Origin: JAIBJN01 sp963847985
Lineage (GTDB): Bacteria > Actinomycetota > Thermoleophilia > Gaiellales > Gaiellaceae
Length of the DNA: 64,000 nt
Reading direction: 5' to 3'
Assembly: GCA_963847985.1 (NCBI GenBank)
Contig: CAWKBS010000011.1
Location: 62,001 to 126,000 of the forward strand
The translations under genes were made by a program, and so were the position numbers. Every line of letters begins with the position of its first letter. The first letter of the stretch is position 1. The notes beneath the pieces were generated by a model. It was not told where the DNA came from. It worked only from the letters and a program-made list of their open reading frames with translations, and did not search any database. Below, piece by piece: positions 16,668 to 26,774 of this stretch.

Positions 16668-17059
16668 GCCCACCTCGTACCGCCTGCTTCGTCAACAGAG
16701 CCTCCTCCATCGCCTGCACGGGCTTGAGCGGCATGCCCTGCCGCACGCTCTTCCGAGCAAGGAGCGCCAGGATTGCGGTCGTCACTGCAAGGAGCAGGAA
16801 GACGATCAGAAGGGCGAGCCACCAGTCGACGACGAGCGCGAGCGCGGCCGCGATCGTCGCCAGGAGGAAGCCGACCGTGAAGAGCGCCATGACGGCCGCC
16901 GCGGCCCCGAGGGCGGCGCCCAGCCCCGATCTTCCCGGACTTCTGCTTCATCTCGAGGGCGGCGAGCTCCTTCTGGAGCTGGCCGATCGAGCGCGCGTGC
17001 GTCACCACGCGCTTGACCGAAGCGCGAATCCCTCGAGGTGGAGCGGCGCCCGAATCCAT
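16657..17059 (-). pseudogene. putative actinobacterial holin-X-like membrane protein, frameshifted
   Basis: The N-terminus (from ATG at 17059) reads GIRASVKRVVTHARSIGQLQKELAALEMKQK and then loses frame. The matching membrane part (MALFTVGFLLATIAAALALVV, then LALLIVFLLLAVTTAILALLA) lies in another frame. Removing one base from the CCCC run at 16924-16927 (GGGG on the coding strand) joins them as SGKIGLGAALGAAAAVMALF, a good family fit. The restored protein would have about 134 residues with two or more helices. It is called holin-like by family name only; no phage genes are near. Confidence 0.65.
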
Positions 17060-17111
17060 GGCGGGCAGCTTATCGCGGGTGAGCCCGGAGGCCGCTACGA
17101 TGGCCGCGAGC

Positions 17112-17184
17112 GCCCTCTTAGCTCAGTTGGTAGAGCACCTCCATGGTAAGGAGGGGGTCGACGGTTCGAGTCCGTCAGAGGGCT
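17112..17184 (+). tRNA. tRNA-Thr (GGT anticodon)
   Basis: The acceptor stem is GCCCTCT/AGAGGGC. The D arm is GCTC..GAGC, and the anticodon arm is CCTCC-ATGGTAA-GGAGG with GGT in the loop. The T arm is GACGG-TTCGAGT-CCGTC. It is 73 nt long with a U discriminator. Confidence 0.95.
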
Positions 17185-17204
17185 CTGCAGGGCCCCGGAA
17201 ATCG

Positions 17205-17549
17205 ATGAAGACGAGCAAGACGCTCTCTCGATCTGCTACTCGCGTTGCCCTCGGCGTGGCGTTCGCCTTGTCGGTGCCGTTGGTGGCGATGCTCATCACC
17301 GACGACGTCGTCTGGAGCCTGGCCGACTTCGTCGCTGCCGGCGTCTTCCTGGCGGCAATTGGTGTTGTGCTCGAGCTGGCAGTGAGGAGGGCGGGAAATC
17401 TCGTCGCCGCGTTCGGCATCGCCGCCGTCGGCGTCGCCGCCGGCATAGTCGGGGAGGCCGATGACTCGCCCGGGCTCGTGCTCCTGGGCATCCTGCTCAT
17501 CGTCAGCGCGTGTGCGCTCGGCCTCAGGACCGCCCAGCGCAGCAGGTAA
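17205..17549 (+). CDS. hypothetical four-helix membrane protein
   Basis: Starting at the ATG at 17205, just after tRNA-Thr, the 114-residue product has a basic N-terminus and four hydrophobic helices (VALGVAFALSVPLVAMLI, FVAAGVFLAAIGVVLELAV, LVAAFGIAAVGVAAGIV, LVLLGILLIVSACALGL). No known family or polar catalytic residue is visible. The longer upstream frame runs through the tRNA and is not credible. Confidence 0.6.
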   Translation: MKTSKTLSRSATRVALGVAFALSVPLVAMLITDDVVWSLADFVAAGVFLAAIGVVLELAVRRAGNLVAAFGIAAVGVAAGIVGEADDSPGLVLLGILLIVSACALGLRTAQRSR

Positions 17550-17556
17550 CGCCGGC

Positions 17557-18771
17557 CTAACCGCCGCGCGGGCCCACGAGCCGCCAGGTCTCGACCGTGC
17601 CCTTGCCCTTCACGTCGACGCGTCCCAAGGGCTCGGTCACGAAGTCGTCGCGCAGGAGTTCCCACGTCGAGCGGGTGATCTGGATGCAGTCGGGGGTCCC
17701 GTGAGACTCCATCCTGCTCGCCATGTTCACCGTGTCGCCCCAGAGGTCGTAGAGGAAACGGCGGCGGCCGATCACGCCGGCCACGACCGGTCCGGAGCTA
17801 ATGCCGATGCGGAGGCGCAGGTCGTGCTCGATGCCCTCGGGAACGCAGTCCTTCGCGTGCTCGCGCATCTCGAGCGCGAGCCCCGCCAGCGCCTGTGCGT
17901 GATCCCGCCGCTCCCTGGGGACGCCCGCTGCGACCATGTAGCAGTCGCCGATCGTCTTGATCTTCTCGACGTCGTGGCGGTCGACGAGCTCGTCGAAGCT
18001 CGTGAAGAGCCGGTCGAGGATGTCGACCACTCCGCGAGCGTCGAGGCTGCTCGAGAGCGGGGTGAAGTCGACGACGTCCGCGAACAGAATGCTCGCCTCG
18101 TCGAAGTGATCGGCGATCGAGTTGGGATCCGACTGGAGACGCTGCGCGATCTCGGCCGGGAGGACGTTGAGCAGAAGCGCCTCGACGCGAGCTTGAGCGG
18201 TCTCACGTTCTCGCGCGAAGGTGACGAGCAGCAGCATCGCGACGAACGAGACGAGAACGATGTTGAGCACGTCGAAGGTGCGGACGAAGGCGTTGGGGAG
18301 ATCGGCGCCGTCCGGCCGAACGACCTCGGAGAGAGCGACCGAGAGCAGGATCGCGGCGACGAATGCTCCGAACCACGGCCAGGCACGGCCTGGACTGTCG
18401 AACGCGACCGCCCCGAGCGGCGCGAGCAGAGACCACATGAGCACCGAGCTCGACTCGTCGATGCCGCCGACCATGATCGTCCCCAGCGCCGGCGCGACGA
18501 GGATCAGTAGGAACTGCGCCGTGCGCAGGAAGGCGAAGTTGCGGGTTCGTGCGAAGACGGCGAGGCTGATCACCGACCCGGCGACGTAGGCCCACGGCGT
18601 GAGCGCGACTCCGTGCTCGCCGAAGGCCCAGTACACACAACCCCAGGCGAAGGCCACCGGGAGGATGAGGAGCGCCACTCCGACGAGGAGGCGCTTCCGA
18701 AAGCGCTCGTCGGCCGTGTCGCCCGGGTCCGCGCCGATCGAGAGGACGCGATCGAGAAGCGCCGCCGCCAT
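17557..18771 (-). CDS. membrane class III adenylate/guanylate cyclase
   Basis: The 404-residue protein has about six membrane helices in residues 25-200, a short coiled linker (ARERETAQARVEALLLNVLP) and a class III cyclase domain. The first metal Asp is in ILFADVVDFTPLSS, the second region is KIKTIGDCYMVAAGVP, and the transition-state residues are in WGDTVNMASRMES. The arrangement matches cyclases with a 6TM anchor that make cAMP or cGMP from ATP or GTP. The sensory input is unknown. Confidence 0.88.
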   Translation of the reverse strand: MAAALLDRVLSIGADPGDTADERFRKRLLVGVALLILPVAFAWGCVYWAFGEHGVALTPWAYVAGSVISLAVFARTRNFAFLRTAQFLLILVAPALGTIMVGGIDESSSVLMWSLLAPLGAVAFDSPGRAWPWFGAFVAAILLSVALSEVVRPDGADLPNAFVRTFDVLNIVLVSFVAMLLLVTFARERETAQARVEALLLNVLPAEIAQRLQSDPNSIADHFDEASILFADVVDFTPLSSSLDARGVVDILDRLFTSFDELVDRHDVEKIKTIGDCYMVAAGVPRERRDHAQALAGLALEMREHAKDCVPEGIEHDLRLRIGISSGPVVAGVIGRRRFLYDLWGDTVNMASRMESHGTPDCIQITRSTWELLRDDFVTEPLGRVDVKGKGTVETWRLVGPRGG

Positions 18772-18849
18772 GAACGGCGAGCCTAGACGACGTGTGCTCT
18801 CGAGGCCTCGCGGCAGGCTCTACGGTCGACCCTGTCCTCGGGTCCCACA

Positions 18850-20615
18850 TCATTCGTAGCGGAGCGCGTCGGCGGTGCGGATTCGTGTGGCCAAGCGGGC
18901 AGGGAGGCTGGTCGCGGCGACGACGACGAGCACCGCGCCGACTGGAATCAGGGCGAGCGACCACCAGGGTGCGAGGACGGCATCCTCGGTCGTGCCGCTG
19001 GCGGCCTTGGCAAGGGCGAGGTAGAGCCCGATGCCGAGCGGGATGGCGAGGAGCGATGCGACCACTGCGAGCGCCGCGTTGGCGCTGACGAGGGTGGAGG
19101 TGATCTGCGTCGGTGTGAGGCCGATCGCCTTGAGCACCCCGTAGTCGCGGATGCGCTCACGAACCGTGAGCAGGGTGACTGCGACGAGCGTGGTGGCCGT
19201 GATCAGCAACAACGCCGCGTCGAGGGTGTAGATGAGGAGCGGAAGCTCATCCGGAACGTCGCTCACTTCGCCCGCGGGCTGCGCGCCGAGCGTGGCGTCG
19301 AGCGAGAGCGCGACGACCACCACAGCGCCGGTGAGCGCGATCGCGGCCGCGAGGAGAAGCGCCCTGCGCCTTCGTGCGAGTAGGTCTTTGAGCCCGAGCC
19401 CCATCGTCAACGGCAGGAAGGAGCGGGTGACGGCGCGCGCAAGACGTGAGTTCGGTGGAGACGCGCTGCCGGCCCGTATCGCCTCGAGGACCGTGTAGCG
19501 GGTGCTGCGGCGGGTGGACGTCAACGTGCCGGCCAGGAGCACGGGAACGACGACACAGCTCGCGATGAGGACGTGCCAGGGGTTCGCCGCGATCGTCGGT
19601 GAGCCGATCAGCGTTTCGGCGCTGGGTGCGGCCAGGCGCGGTGCGACCAGCATCCCGAGCGTGAAGCCGAGGGCCGCCGCGATGAGACCGAGGGCGGCGG
19701 ACTCGAGGGCGAAGACGGCTCCGACCTGGCGCGGGGTGAAGCCGGCCGCCTTCAGCAGCCCGATCTCACGGTGCTGGGCGCTGGCACGGGCGCCGACGAG
19801 AATTCCGACCACGACGAAGGCAACGACCAGAAGCAGGATCGTGTACGTCGTCACGACGAGCTCGATTGGCTGTGCATCGGCCAATGCGTTGGCGCGCTGG
19901 TCTTGCCAGGACTCGAAGGACAAACCGCCGGACGGCACCGACAACCCCGCAGCCGCACGCTCGCTGAACGACGCCGCCGCGGAGGGATTCGCCAGTCGAA
20001 GCGCCTCCGTCCAGCGCCAGCGCGTTGGATCCGGCTCGATTTGCTCGAGCGTGCCGCGGGTGACCCAGGCAAGGCCGGGGTTGCGGCGAGGGTAGCGCGG
20101 CTGGCTGGGTACGACCGCCGTCCCGAGAACCGGAAGCTCGACCGTGCCGCGTTGGGTCGTCAGCTCCAGCGTGGCGCCGGCCTCGAGGCCGAGCGCACGG
20201 GCGAGGCTGCGTTCGAGCACGACGCCCCCCTCGCGCAGCTGCGAGCCGCCCGTCAGCACGGGCATGTTCACGGCTGTGCGACCACTCAGGCCGGCGAGCT
20301 CCACTCGATCGGTGCTTCCAGGAGGCCTCAGGGTCGGCCCCAGGGACGCGGCCACGAGAGGAACCGGCTCACCGCGTTCGGTGACGCCCGGGAGGTTGGC
20401 GAGCGCGCGCGCGTCGGCCTCCGAAGGCACGGACGCGAGCACGTGTGCCCCGTTGGCCGCCGCGAACGTCTGCTGCCAGGGATCGCGGCCGCTCGAGCGC
20501 ACCTCCAGTGCCAGGACGATCGTCGCCGCCGCTGCCCCCGCGATCGCGATCGTGAGCGCGCTCGCAAGCAGACGCGAGCGGATGCCCGCGAACGCCAGTC
20601 TGAAGAGCAGCGCCG

Positions 20616-20619
<4 letters not shown>
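18850..20619 (-). CDS. FtsX-like ABC transporter permease
   Basis: The 589-residue permease has an N-terminal helix and a large extracytoplasmic domain (about residues 50-255). It then has a first FtsX three-helix unit with AQHREIGLLKAAGFTPRQVGAVFALESA and a second with RERIRDYGVLKAIGLTPTQITSTLV. This duplicated pattern is typical of MacB/LolE-type exporters that work by mechanotransmission. It overlaps the ATPase gene by 4 bases (ATGA). Confidence 0.88.
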
Positions 20620-21346
<727 letters not shown>

Positions 21347-21347
<1 letters not shown>

Positions 21348-21862
21348 CAGACCTCCTCTTTCAGCGCGAGTCGCTGCTCGATCAGCTCGAGCCACTCCAG
21401 GTCGGCTTTCAGATGCAAGATCGCCCCCTCGATCAGGAGCTCAGCCGCGGGAGCTCTTCCGTTGGACTCGAGCAGCGCGTTCAGGTCGCGCAGCGACTGC
21501 AAGTACTCGCCCCGCTGCCCTTCGATCAGCTGCATCGGCTCCGCCAAGTGAGCTGACGCGGCGACGACGAACTTCATGAAGAACTCGTCCTTGAGCCGCC
21601 TGCCCGAGACGGGCAGGTCGATCCAGGCCGCGAGCGCGGCCCGGCCGGCATCCGTCAGCTCGTACACCCGCTTGCCGCGGCTGTCCCCGGGCACCGCCGT
21701 GCCGACGACGAGGCCGTCGCGCTCGAGCCGGGCAAGCGTCGTGTAGATCTGGCCGGCGTTCAGCGCCGGCAGCAAGTCGCCGAACTCGTGCTCCAACGAC
21801 TGCTTCAGCTCGTACCCGTGAGCCTGCTCGTCGCTGAGCAAGGCAAGGAAGAGCTCCTTCAT
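21347..21862 (-). CDS. PadR family transcriptional regulator
   Basis: From the ATG at 21862 the product is 171 residues. The PadR winged helix is clear: MKELFLALLSDEQAHGYELKQSLEHEF, then NAGQIYTTLARLERDGLV and KRVYELTDAGRAAL. A C-terminal helical dimer domain follows (LKADLEWLELIEQRLAL). It leads the operon with the ABC ATPase and permease, and a perfect palindrome covers its start, so autorepression with ligand-induced release is likely. An upstream TTG at 21895 is possible but would translate through the palindrome. Confidence 0.9.
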
Positions 21863-21892
21863 AGATAGCGAGCATATATGCTCGCTATCTAT
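21861..21892. promoter_or_regulatory. 32-bp perfect palindrome, likely PadR operator
   Basis: The half ATAGATAGCGAGCATA is followed by its exact reverse complement. It covers the first bases of the padR ATG and the space where a ribosome site would be. Perfect dyads next to padR genes are typical operators. It would control padR and the ABC genes downstream. Confidence 0.8.
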
Positions 21893-21970
21893 CAATCAAG
21901 CTGCCACAGGGGCCCTCGCCGATTCTCGCTCGCCAAGCGTGCTGACTTGAGCAATGTGCGCCCTGGCTGC

Positions 21971-22004
21971 ACCGGAGAGGGCCGCTTGCGCGGCCCTCTC
22001 CGGT
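21971..22004. terminator. long hairpin between padR operon start and hydrolase end
   Basis: A 15-bp stem (ACCGGAGAGGGCCGC with its complement) and a TTGC loop end 14 bases before the stop of the minus-strand hydrolase gene. There is no U tract. It is likely the 3' end structure of that operon. Confidence 0.6.
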
Positions 22005-22017
22005 CTACGCCGAGGCG

Positions 22018-24069
22018 TTAGTGCAGGCCGGCACCGACCGGCGTCGGCGGCTCGGGGCTCGCCACGGGCGTGTCCACCGGCGTCTCCGCTGCGAGCCGGT
22101 CGCCCGTCGAGCGCGCCCGCACCATGTCGAGGACGATCAGCGTCAGGTTGGCACCGGCTGTCGCCCCGACGATCGCGGTGACGAGCGCCAGCAGGCCGGT
22201 CGTCGCATGGAAGCCCAGCCAGGCGCCGGCCAGCCCGGCTGCGACTGCGGCCGCGAATCCCGTGGTCTTGGTCCCAGCTGTCCAGTCGCGGTTCACCCAG
22301 GCGAAGTAGACACCGATCCCAATCGGTAGGCCCACCGAGAGAGCCACGAGCAGCTCGTCGTCGAGAGGTGTGCCGGGCATGGTCGTGATGACGATCAGCA
22401 CGCCCAGGAACCATCCGCCCAGGCCGAGGACGACCGGATACACCGAACGCAGCACGGTGCCGGTCTTGCGGCCGAAGCGTCCCCGCTTGTGAACGCGGCG
22501 AGCCATCAGGAGCAGCGAGAGCACGGTCAGCGTCGCAAGCCCGACCATCGCGCCACCGATGCCCTTGCCGAGCGCGGTCTGCGTGACTTCGGGCGTGAAG
22601 TCGACGGCCTGCGGGTCATAGAGCGAGTCGTCGACATCGCCGGTGGCAAGGTAGTTGGTGATCAGCCGGCTGCCGGCCTCCGGCTGGTACGTCCAGAAGT
22701 CGAGCGAGTGCCCGAACCCGGGCAGCACGACCTGGCGGCCGTTTGGCAACGAGGGAAGGAGCTCCTGCGTCGCGATCTGCGGCGGCGTCGCGACGTCGAG
22801 CGCACCCCCGATCAGGAGCGTCTCGACGTCCGACGTCCGCACGCGGCTGTACTCGCCCGCGTCCGGTGCGGCCGGCCAGGCGTCGACCAGCCGCCCGCCG
22901 CCCCACCCGAACGCCGTCGCCGCCTCCCCGAGGTTCAAATAGCGGTCCCGCCCGCCGGAGGAGAAGTAGTCTCGCGCCGCTTCGGCGTCGGACGTCGCGG
23001 CAGCCGCGTACTCGCCCCAGACGAACGACCCCGGGAAGAAGAGATCGGCCAGTAGCGACTGGAGCCAGAAGCCGCTCGCATCGCCCTCGTCCGCGGAGAG
23101 CCACGAGTTGAGCGTCATCGGGGAAGAGAGCGGCGCATTCTCCAAGGTCGATTCCATGAGCCCGTAGAAGGAGGCGACGCGCACGTTGCCTTCCTTGATC
23201 GGCAGGAAAAACCAGCGGTTGGGGATGTCGGCCCCGGTTACTCTCATCGACGCCGCGAGGTCGTCGGTGCGCTCGCTGCAGCTCTCATCCTTGGAGCAGA
23301 GCTCGGCGTAGCGACCGATCTGCTCGTCGGTCGTCTTCGGGTCCCAGAGGAAGTTGCCCGGCGGGTTCACCGCGATCATTACCGACCGGTGGAGGCTCTC
23401 CGGGTAGCGCCAGGCGTAGATCATCGCCGTGCGCGTCCCGGCGCTCTCGCTCAGGAGGTCGACGCGGTCGTAGCCGAGTGCCTTGCGCGCGGCCTCCAGG
23501 TCGTCGACCCGCTGCGGCAGGCTGTACCCCGCGAGATCGACGCCCTCCTCGCTGAGCCGATCCGCGCAGGCGCGGAAACCTGCGGCAAACGCGCGGAAGG
23601 ACTCCTCGCCGACAAGGTCGGTCGAGCGCTTGAGCGCCGACTCGACCTCCGGGCAGTCGAGCGCGGAGGAACCGTCCACGCCGCGGTAGCCGACGAGGAC
23701 GACGTCGTGATCGTCCGCGAACCGGCTCGCGTTGGAGAACTCCATGTTCGTGAGGCCGGGGCCACCCTGGAGGCGGAAGATCGGCTCGGCCGGGGTGTCG
23801 GACTTGGCCTTGATGCGAGTCACCGGCAGCGCGATCAGCCGCGAGTCCGGGTCGGCCCTGTTCTCGGGCACGACGAGCGTTCCGCATTCCGCTGCGTAGC
23901 TCCCGGCCTCGGTGGCGTATTCGCAGTTCTCGAGGAGCAGGTCGCCGGCCAGGGCGCCGTTGGGCACCGAGACCCGATCCTCGGACGCGAACCGGAGGTA
24001 CAGAAGACCGAGCGCCACCAGTCCGATGATCGTTAGGGCGACGATTCGTGCCGGTGTGAAGACGGTCAT
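22018..24069 (-). CDS. alpha/beta hydrolase (TAP-like) with C-terminal membrane domain
   Basis: The ATG at 24069, with AAAGGA upstream, gives 683 residues. An N-terminal signal anchor (IVALTIIGLVALGLLYL) precedes a hydrolase domain. The oxyanion region is FRLQGGPGLTN and the nucleophile elbow is LLSESAGTRT (Ser-x-Ser-x-Gly). The TAP-like end has LLIGGALDVATPPQIA and the catalytic His in PGFGHSLDFW. From about residue 490 four or five membrane helices follow, which is unusual for this family. It is downstream of, and co-oriented with, the MMPL gene. Peptidase or esterase activity outside the membrane is likely. Confidence 0.8.
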   Translation of the reverse strand: MTVFTPARIVALTIIGLVALGLLYLRFASEDRVSVPNGALAGDLLLENCEYATEAGSYAAECGTLVVPENRADPDSRLIALPVTRIKAKSDTPAEPIFRLQGGPGLTNMEFSNASRFADDHDVVLVGYRGVDGSSALDCPEVESALKRSTDLVGEESFRAFAAGFRACADRLSEEGVDLAGYSLPQRVDDLEAARKALGYDRVDLLSESAGTRTAMIYAWRYPESLHRSVMIAVNPPGNFLWDPKTTDEQIGRYAELCSKDESCSERTDDLAASMRVTGADIPNRWFFLPIKEGNVRVASFYGLMESTLENAPLSSPMTLNSWLSADEGDASGFWLQSLLADLFFPGSFVWGEYAAAATSDAEAARDYFSSGGRDRYLNLGEAATAFGWGGGRLVDAWPAAPDAGEYSRVRTSDVETLLIGGALDVATPPQIATQELLPSLPNGRQVVLPGFGHSLDFWTYQPEAGSRLITNYLATGDVDDSLYDPQAVDFTPEVTQTALGKGIGGAMVGLATLTVLSLLLMARRVHKRGRFGRKTGTVLRSVYPVVLGLGGWFLGVLIVITTMPGTPLDDELLVALSVGLPIGIGVYFAWVNRDWTAGTKTTGFAAAVAAGLAGAWLGFHATTGLLALVTAIVGATAGANLTLIVLDMVRARSTGDRLAAETPVDTPVASPEPPTPVGAGLH

Positions 24070-24089
24070 GGCGATTCCTTTCGCGGCCA

Positions 24090-24114
24090 CCCCCGGGCCA
24101 CGAGGGCCCGGGGG
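24090..24114 (-). other. intercistronic hairpin between MMPL and hydrolase genes
   Basis: A 10-bp stem (CCCCCGGGCC/GGCCCGGGGG) with a 5-base loop fills most of the gap between the two genes. It may process or attenuate the transcript. No U tract follows. Confidence 0.5.
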
Positions 24115-24127
24115 TTGACCATTTGCT

Positions 24128-26359
24128 CTAGGCCGAGACAGGGGCCGGCTCGGTCTCGGGCTGAGCTTCTTCCTCGCCAAGGTCGAAGCGAGGCAGCCAC
24201 TGGAGCCAGCTCGGCAGGTACCAGTTCCACTCTCCGAGCAGCTTCATCGAGGCGGGCAGGAGCACGGCCCTCACGATCGTCGCGTCGATTAGGACCGCAG
24301 TGGCAAGCCCGACCCCGAACTGCTTGAAGAACAGAATCGAGAGCGTGGCGAAGATCGCGAAGACGAAGACCATCACGATGGCCGCACTCGTGACGACGCC
24401 CGCGCTCGACCTGATCCCGTAGGCGATCGCTTCATCGCTCCCCGCCCCGCGATGAAAGGCCTCGCGGATGCGGCTGAGGATGAACACGTGGTAGTCCATC
24501 GAGAGCCCGAACAGGATCACGAAGAGGAGCAGCGGGATGGCCGGGTCGATTCCCTCGGTCGAGCTGAAGCCGAGGAGGTTCTTGCCGATGCCGTGCTGGA
24601 AGACGAGCACGAGCACGCCGTAAGCCGCGGCCACCGACAACAGGTTCAACACGATTGCCTTCGCCGCGACCACGAGCGAGCGGAAGGCGACCAGCATGAG
24701 TACGAACGCGACCAGGAGCACGAACCCGAACACGAGCGGAAGCTTCGACTTGATCTCGTCCGTGGAGTCCGTCCACCGGGCGGTGAGACCCGTGACACCG
24801 GTCTCCACATCCGGCAGCGCGCCCACGGTCGACGGGACGATGTCGTCCCGCAACGCAGCGAGAGAGGCGTCGGAGACCGCGTCCTCTCCGTTTCCCTCCA
24901 TGGGCACCGTGATGTTCGCGACGGTCGCGTCCTGATTGACGTCGACCGTGATCGGGTCATGCATGCGGCCGCTTGCGAGCGCACGCTCTTCGAGCTCCTG
25001 AATCGCCGCCTGCACGGTCGGTGCATTCACGTCGGCCGCCTTGACGACGACGTTGGCCGGAAGGGCCGTGCCTGGAAGGGCCTCCTGCATTCGGATGTAG
25101 GTCTCGACCGCGGGGATCGACTCCGGATACGTGTCCGGGCTTGGGCTGGCCATGCTCAGCTGGAACGCGGGGATCGCAAGGGCAACCAACAGCCCACCGG
25201 CGAGCGCAGCCGACAAGGCCGGGCGTCGCATGACCCGGTCGACGATCGCGCCCCAGAACCGGCCCTGGCCGTCGTCGCGTCGCAGCCGGTGGACGAACGG
25301 CACGCGCAGCCGGTCGACGTTGTCGCCGAGCCTGCACAGCAAGGCCGGAAGCACCGTCAACGAGCCGAGGACGGCAACCGCGACGACGGCGATCGTCGCC
25401 ATCGCGATCGAGGCGAAGGTCTGGTCGCCGGTCAGGAACATGCCGGCCATCGCCGTCATGACGACCAGGCCGGAGACGAGCACCGAGCGGCCGGACGTCG
25501 CGGCGGCGGCTTCGACTGCAGCCCGCTGGCTCCGGCCTGCCGCACGCTCCTCCCGCTCCCGCCGCAGGTAGAACATCGAGTAGTCGACGCCGACGGCGAG
25601 CCCGATCAGGAGCACGACCGCGGACGCTTGCATCGCCATCGGCAGGAAATGGCTGGACAGGGCGACCAGCCCGAAGGTCGCGAACACGGCGGTCAGCGCC
25701 AGGAGCAGGGGGATTCCCGCGGCGACGAGAGCGCCGAACGCGATCACGAGGATGATCAGCGTGATCGGAAGAGAGAGCTGGCCGGCCTTCTCGAGGTCGT
25801 CGGCATACGCCGTCTCGACTGCGTCGACCGCGCTCGCCTCTCCGAACTCACCGATGAAGAACTCGGGGTGCACTTGCTGAGCCACGCCGACTCGGTCGAG
25901 CACCGGGCCGATCTTGTCCGCCGCGTCGTCGGCGTCTCCCCGGATCTCGAACTCGACGAGCGCCGCCCGCTCGTCCGGCGCGATCTGGCTCGCGTTCTCC
26001 GGGTCGAGCGGCGAGCGCACGTTCTGAACGACGTCGAGCGTCTCGATCCGTCGGACGACGTCCTTGATCACGGCGGCGAACGCCGGGTCGTCCACACGTA
26101 GCGACTCGCTCTGGATGAAGACGCTCTCCCCGGCGGGCTGCTTGAAGCCCTCGTCGAGGATCTGATCCATCCGGCCGGACTCGCCTGGCCCCGGCTCGTT
26201 CGGATCGATCGACTTCGTCCCGGCCATGCCGCCGAGAGCGAAGGCGACGAGCACGAACGCCAACCACCCGAACGTGGCGGTCTTCCAGTGGTCGGCGCTC
26301 CAGCGACCCATGCGGGCCGCCAGGTTGTGGGACTGATTGCCGTGGTTCGTGCGGGACAT
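24128..26359 (-). CDS. MMPL/RND family membrane exporter
   Basis: The ATG at 26359 follows AAAGGAGAACGGTC. The 743-residue protein has twelve membrane helices in two halves, each half starting with one helix and a large outer loop. The family-specific stretches VGVDYSMFYLRREREE and LFGLSMDYHVFILSRIREA are present; the Asp-Tyr pairs sit in the proton relay of MMPL proteins. Members export lipids or siderophores, or give drug resistance. The cargo here is unknown. It lies in an operon with the small gene upstream and the hydrolase downstream, divergent from a two-component system. Confidence 0.9.
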   Translation of the reverse strand: MSRTNHGNQSHNLAARMGRWSADHWKTATFGWLAFVLVAFALGGMAGTKSIDPNEPGPGESGRMDQILDEGFKQPAGESVFIQSESLRVDDPAFAAVIKDVVRRIETLDVVQNVRSPLDPENASQIAPDERAALVEFEIRGDADDAADKIGPVLDRVGVAQQVHPEFFIGEFGEASAVDAVETAYADDLEKAGQLSLPITLIILVIAFGALVAAGIPLLLALTAVFATFGLVALSSHFLPMAMQASAVVLLIGLAVGVDYSMFYLRREREERAAGRSQRAAVEAAAATSGRSVLVSGLVVMTAMAGMFLTGDQTFASIAMATIAVVAVAVLGSLTVLPALLCRLGDNVDRLRVPFVHRLRRDDGQGRFWGAIVDRVMRRPALSAALAGGLLVALAIPAFQLSMASPSPDTYPESIPAVETYIRMQEALPGTALPANVVVKAADVNAPTVQAAIQELEERALASGRMHDPITVDVNQDATVANITVPMEGNGEDAVSDASLAALRDDIVPSTVGALPDVETGVTGLTARWTDSTDEIKSKLPLVFGFVLLVAFVLMLVAFRSLVVAAKAIVLNLLSVAAAYGVLVLVFQHGIGKNLLGFSSTEGIDPAIPLLLFVILFGLSMDYHVFILSRIREAFHRGAGSDEAIAYGIRSSAGVVTSAAIVMVFVFAIFATLSILFFKQFGVGLATAVLIDATIVRAVLLPASMKLLGEWNWYLPSWLQWLPRFDLGEEEAQPETEPAPVSA

Positions 26360-26396
26360 GACCGTTCTCCTTTCAGTGGGTCGACTTCGGCCCTCG

Positions 26397-26597
26397 CTAG
26401 GCCGCATAGGCGAAGGGGTGGTAGAAGGCGTCGAGAGCACGGTCAGGCGCGACCGCGACCTGGAAGCGATCTCCGAGACGGGCGTCCTCGACCGAGACGG
26501 TGAGCGCGTTCTCGGGCGGGTGCCAGAGCAAGAGGACGTGGATACCGTCGCTCTCGCGGGCGGCGAGTTCGCGCGTCTGGCGTGCTGCGGGGCTCAT
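26397..26597 (-). CDS. small conserved hypothetical protein
   Basis: The ATG at 26597 follows GGAGGAG and gives 66 residues. The protein is a helical N-terminus and a beta-rich IHVLLLWHPPENALTVSVEDARLGDRFQVAV, ending DAFYHPFAYAA. The same pattern occurs in many short actinobacterial proteins of unknown role. It is the first gene of the MMPL operon, 37 bases before it. Confidence 0.6.
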   Translation of the reverse strand: MSPAARQTRELAARESDGIHVLLLWHPPENALTVSVEDARLGDRFQVAVAPDRALDAFYHPFAYAA

Positions 26598-26741
26598 GGC
26601 TCCTCCTTCTCGTCCGGGCGCTGGGGGGCGCGAGTGCATGCCCCGACGCTACGAGCGCGGCGGCGAGAAAACGTCGTCGCGAAGCCGGATTCGAGCCCGC
26701 ACCTGCCGACGATTCGAACTCCCACCCGCTGATGAGCCCGG

Positions 26742-26759
26742 CTCCTACTCTGGTAGGAG
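26742..26759. promoter_or_regulatory. inverted repeat CTCCTAC-N4-GTAGGAG before the kinase gene
   Basis: A perfect 7-bp dyad with a TCTG centre lies 15 bases before the kinase GTG, in the divergent promoter region shared with the MMPL operon. LuxR-type regulators bind such dyads, so it may be the site of the cognate regulator. It could instead be an mRNA hairpin that hides the GTAGGAGG ribosome site. Confidence 0.45.
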
Positions 26760-26774
26760 GCGACGCGTCCGACC

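Noticed and set aside
16467..17059. Prophage remnant suggested by the holin-like gene
   Set aside because: These holin-family and DUF3618 membrane proteins are ordinary chromosomal genes in actinobacteria, and no integrase, capsid or lysin gene is near.
26678..26745. tRNA-like stretch on the minus strand with two T-loop-like strings (CTCGAAT and TTCGAAT)
   Set aside because: The T stem has a mismatch, the anticodon arm cannot be built and the spacing is too short. It is at most a decayed tRNA fragment, so I do not list it.
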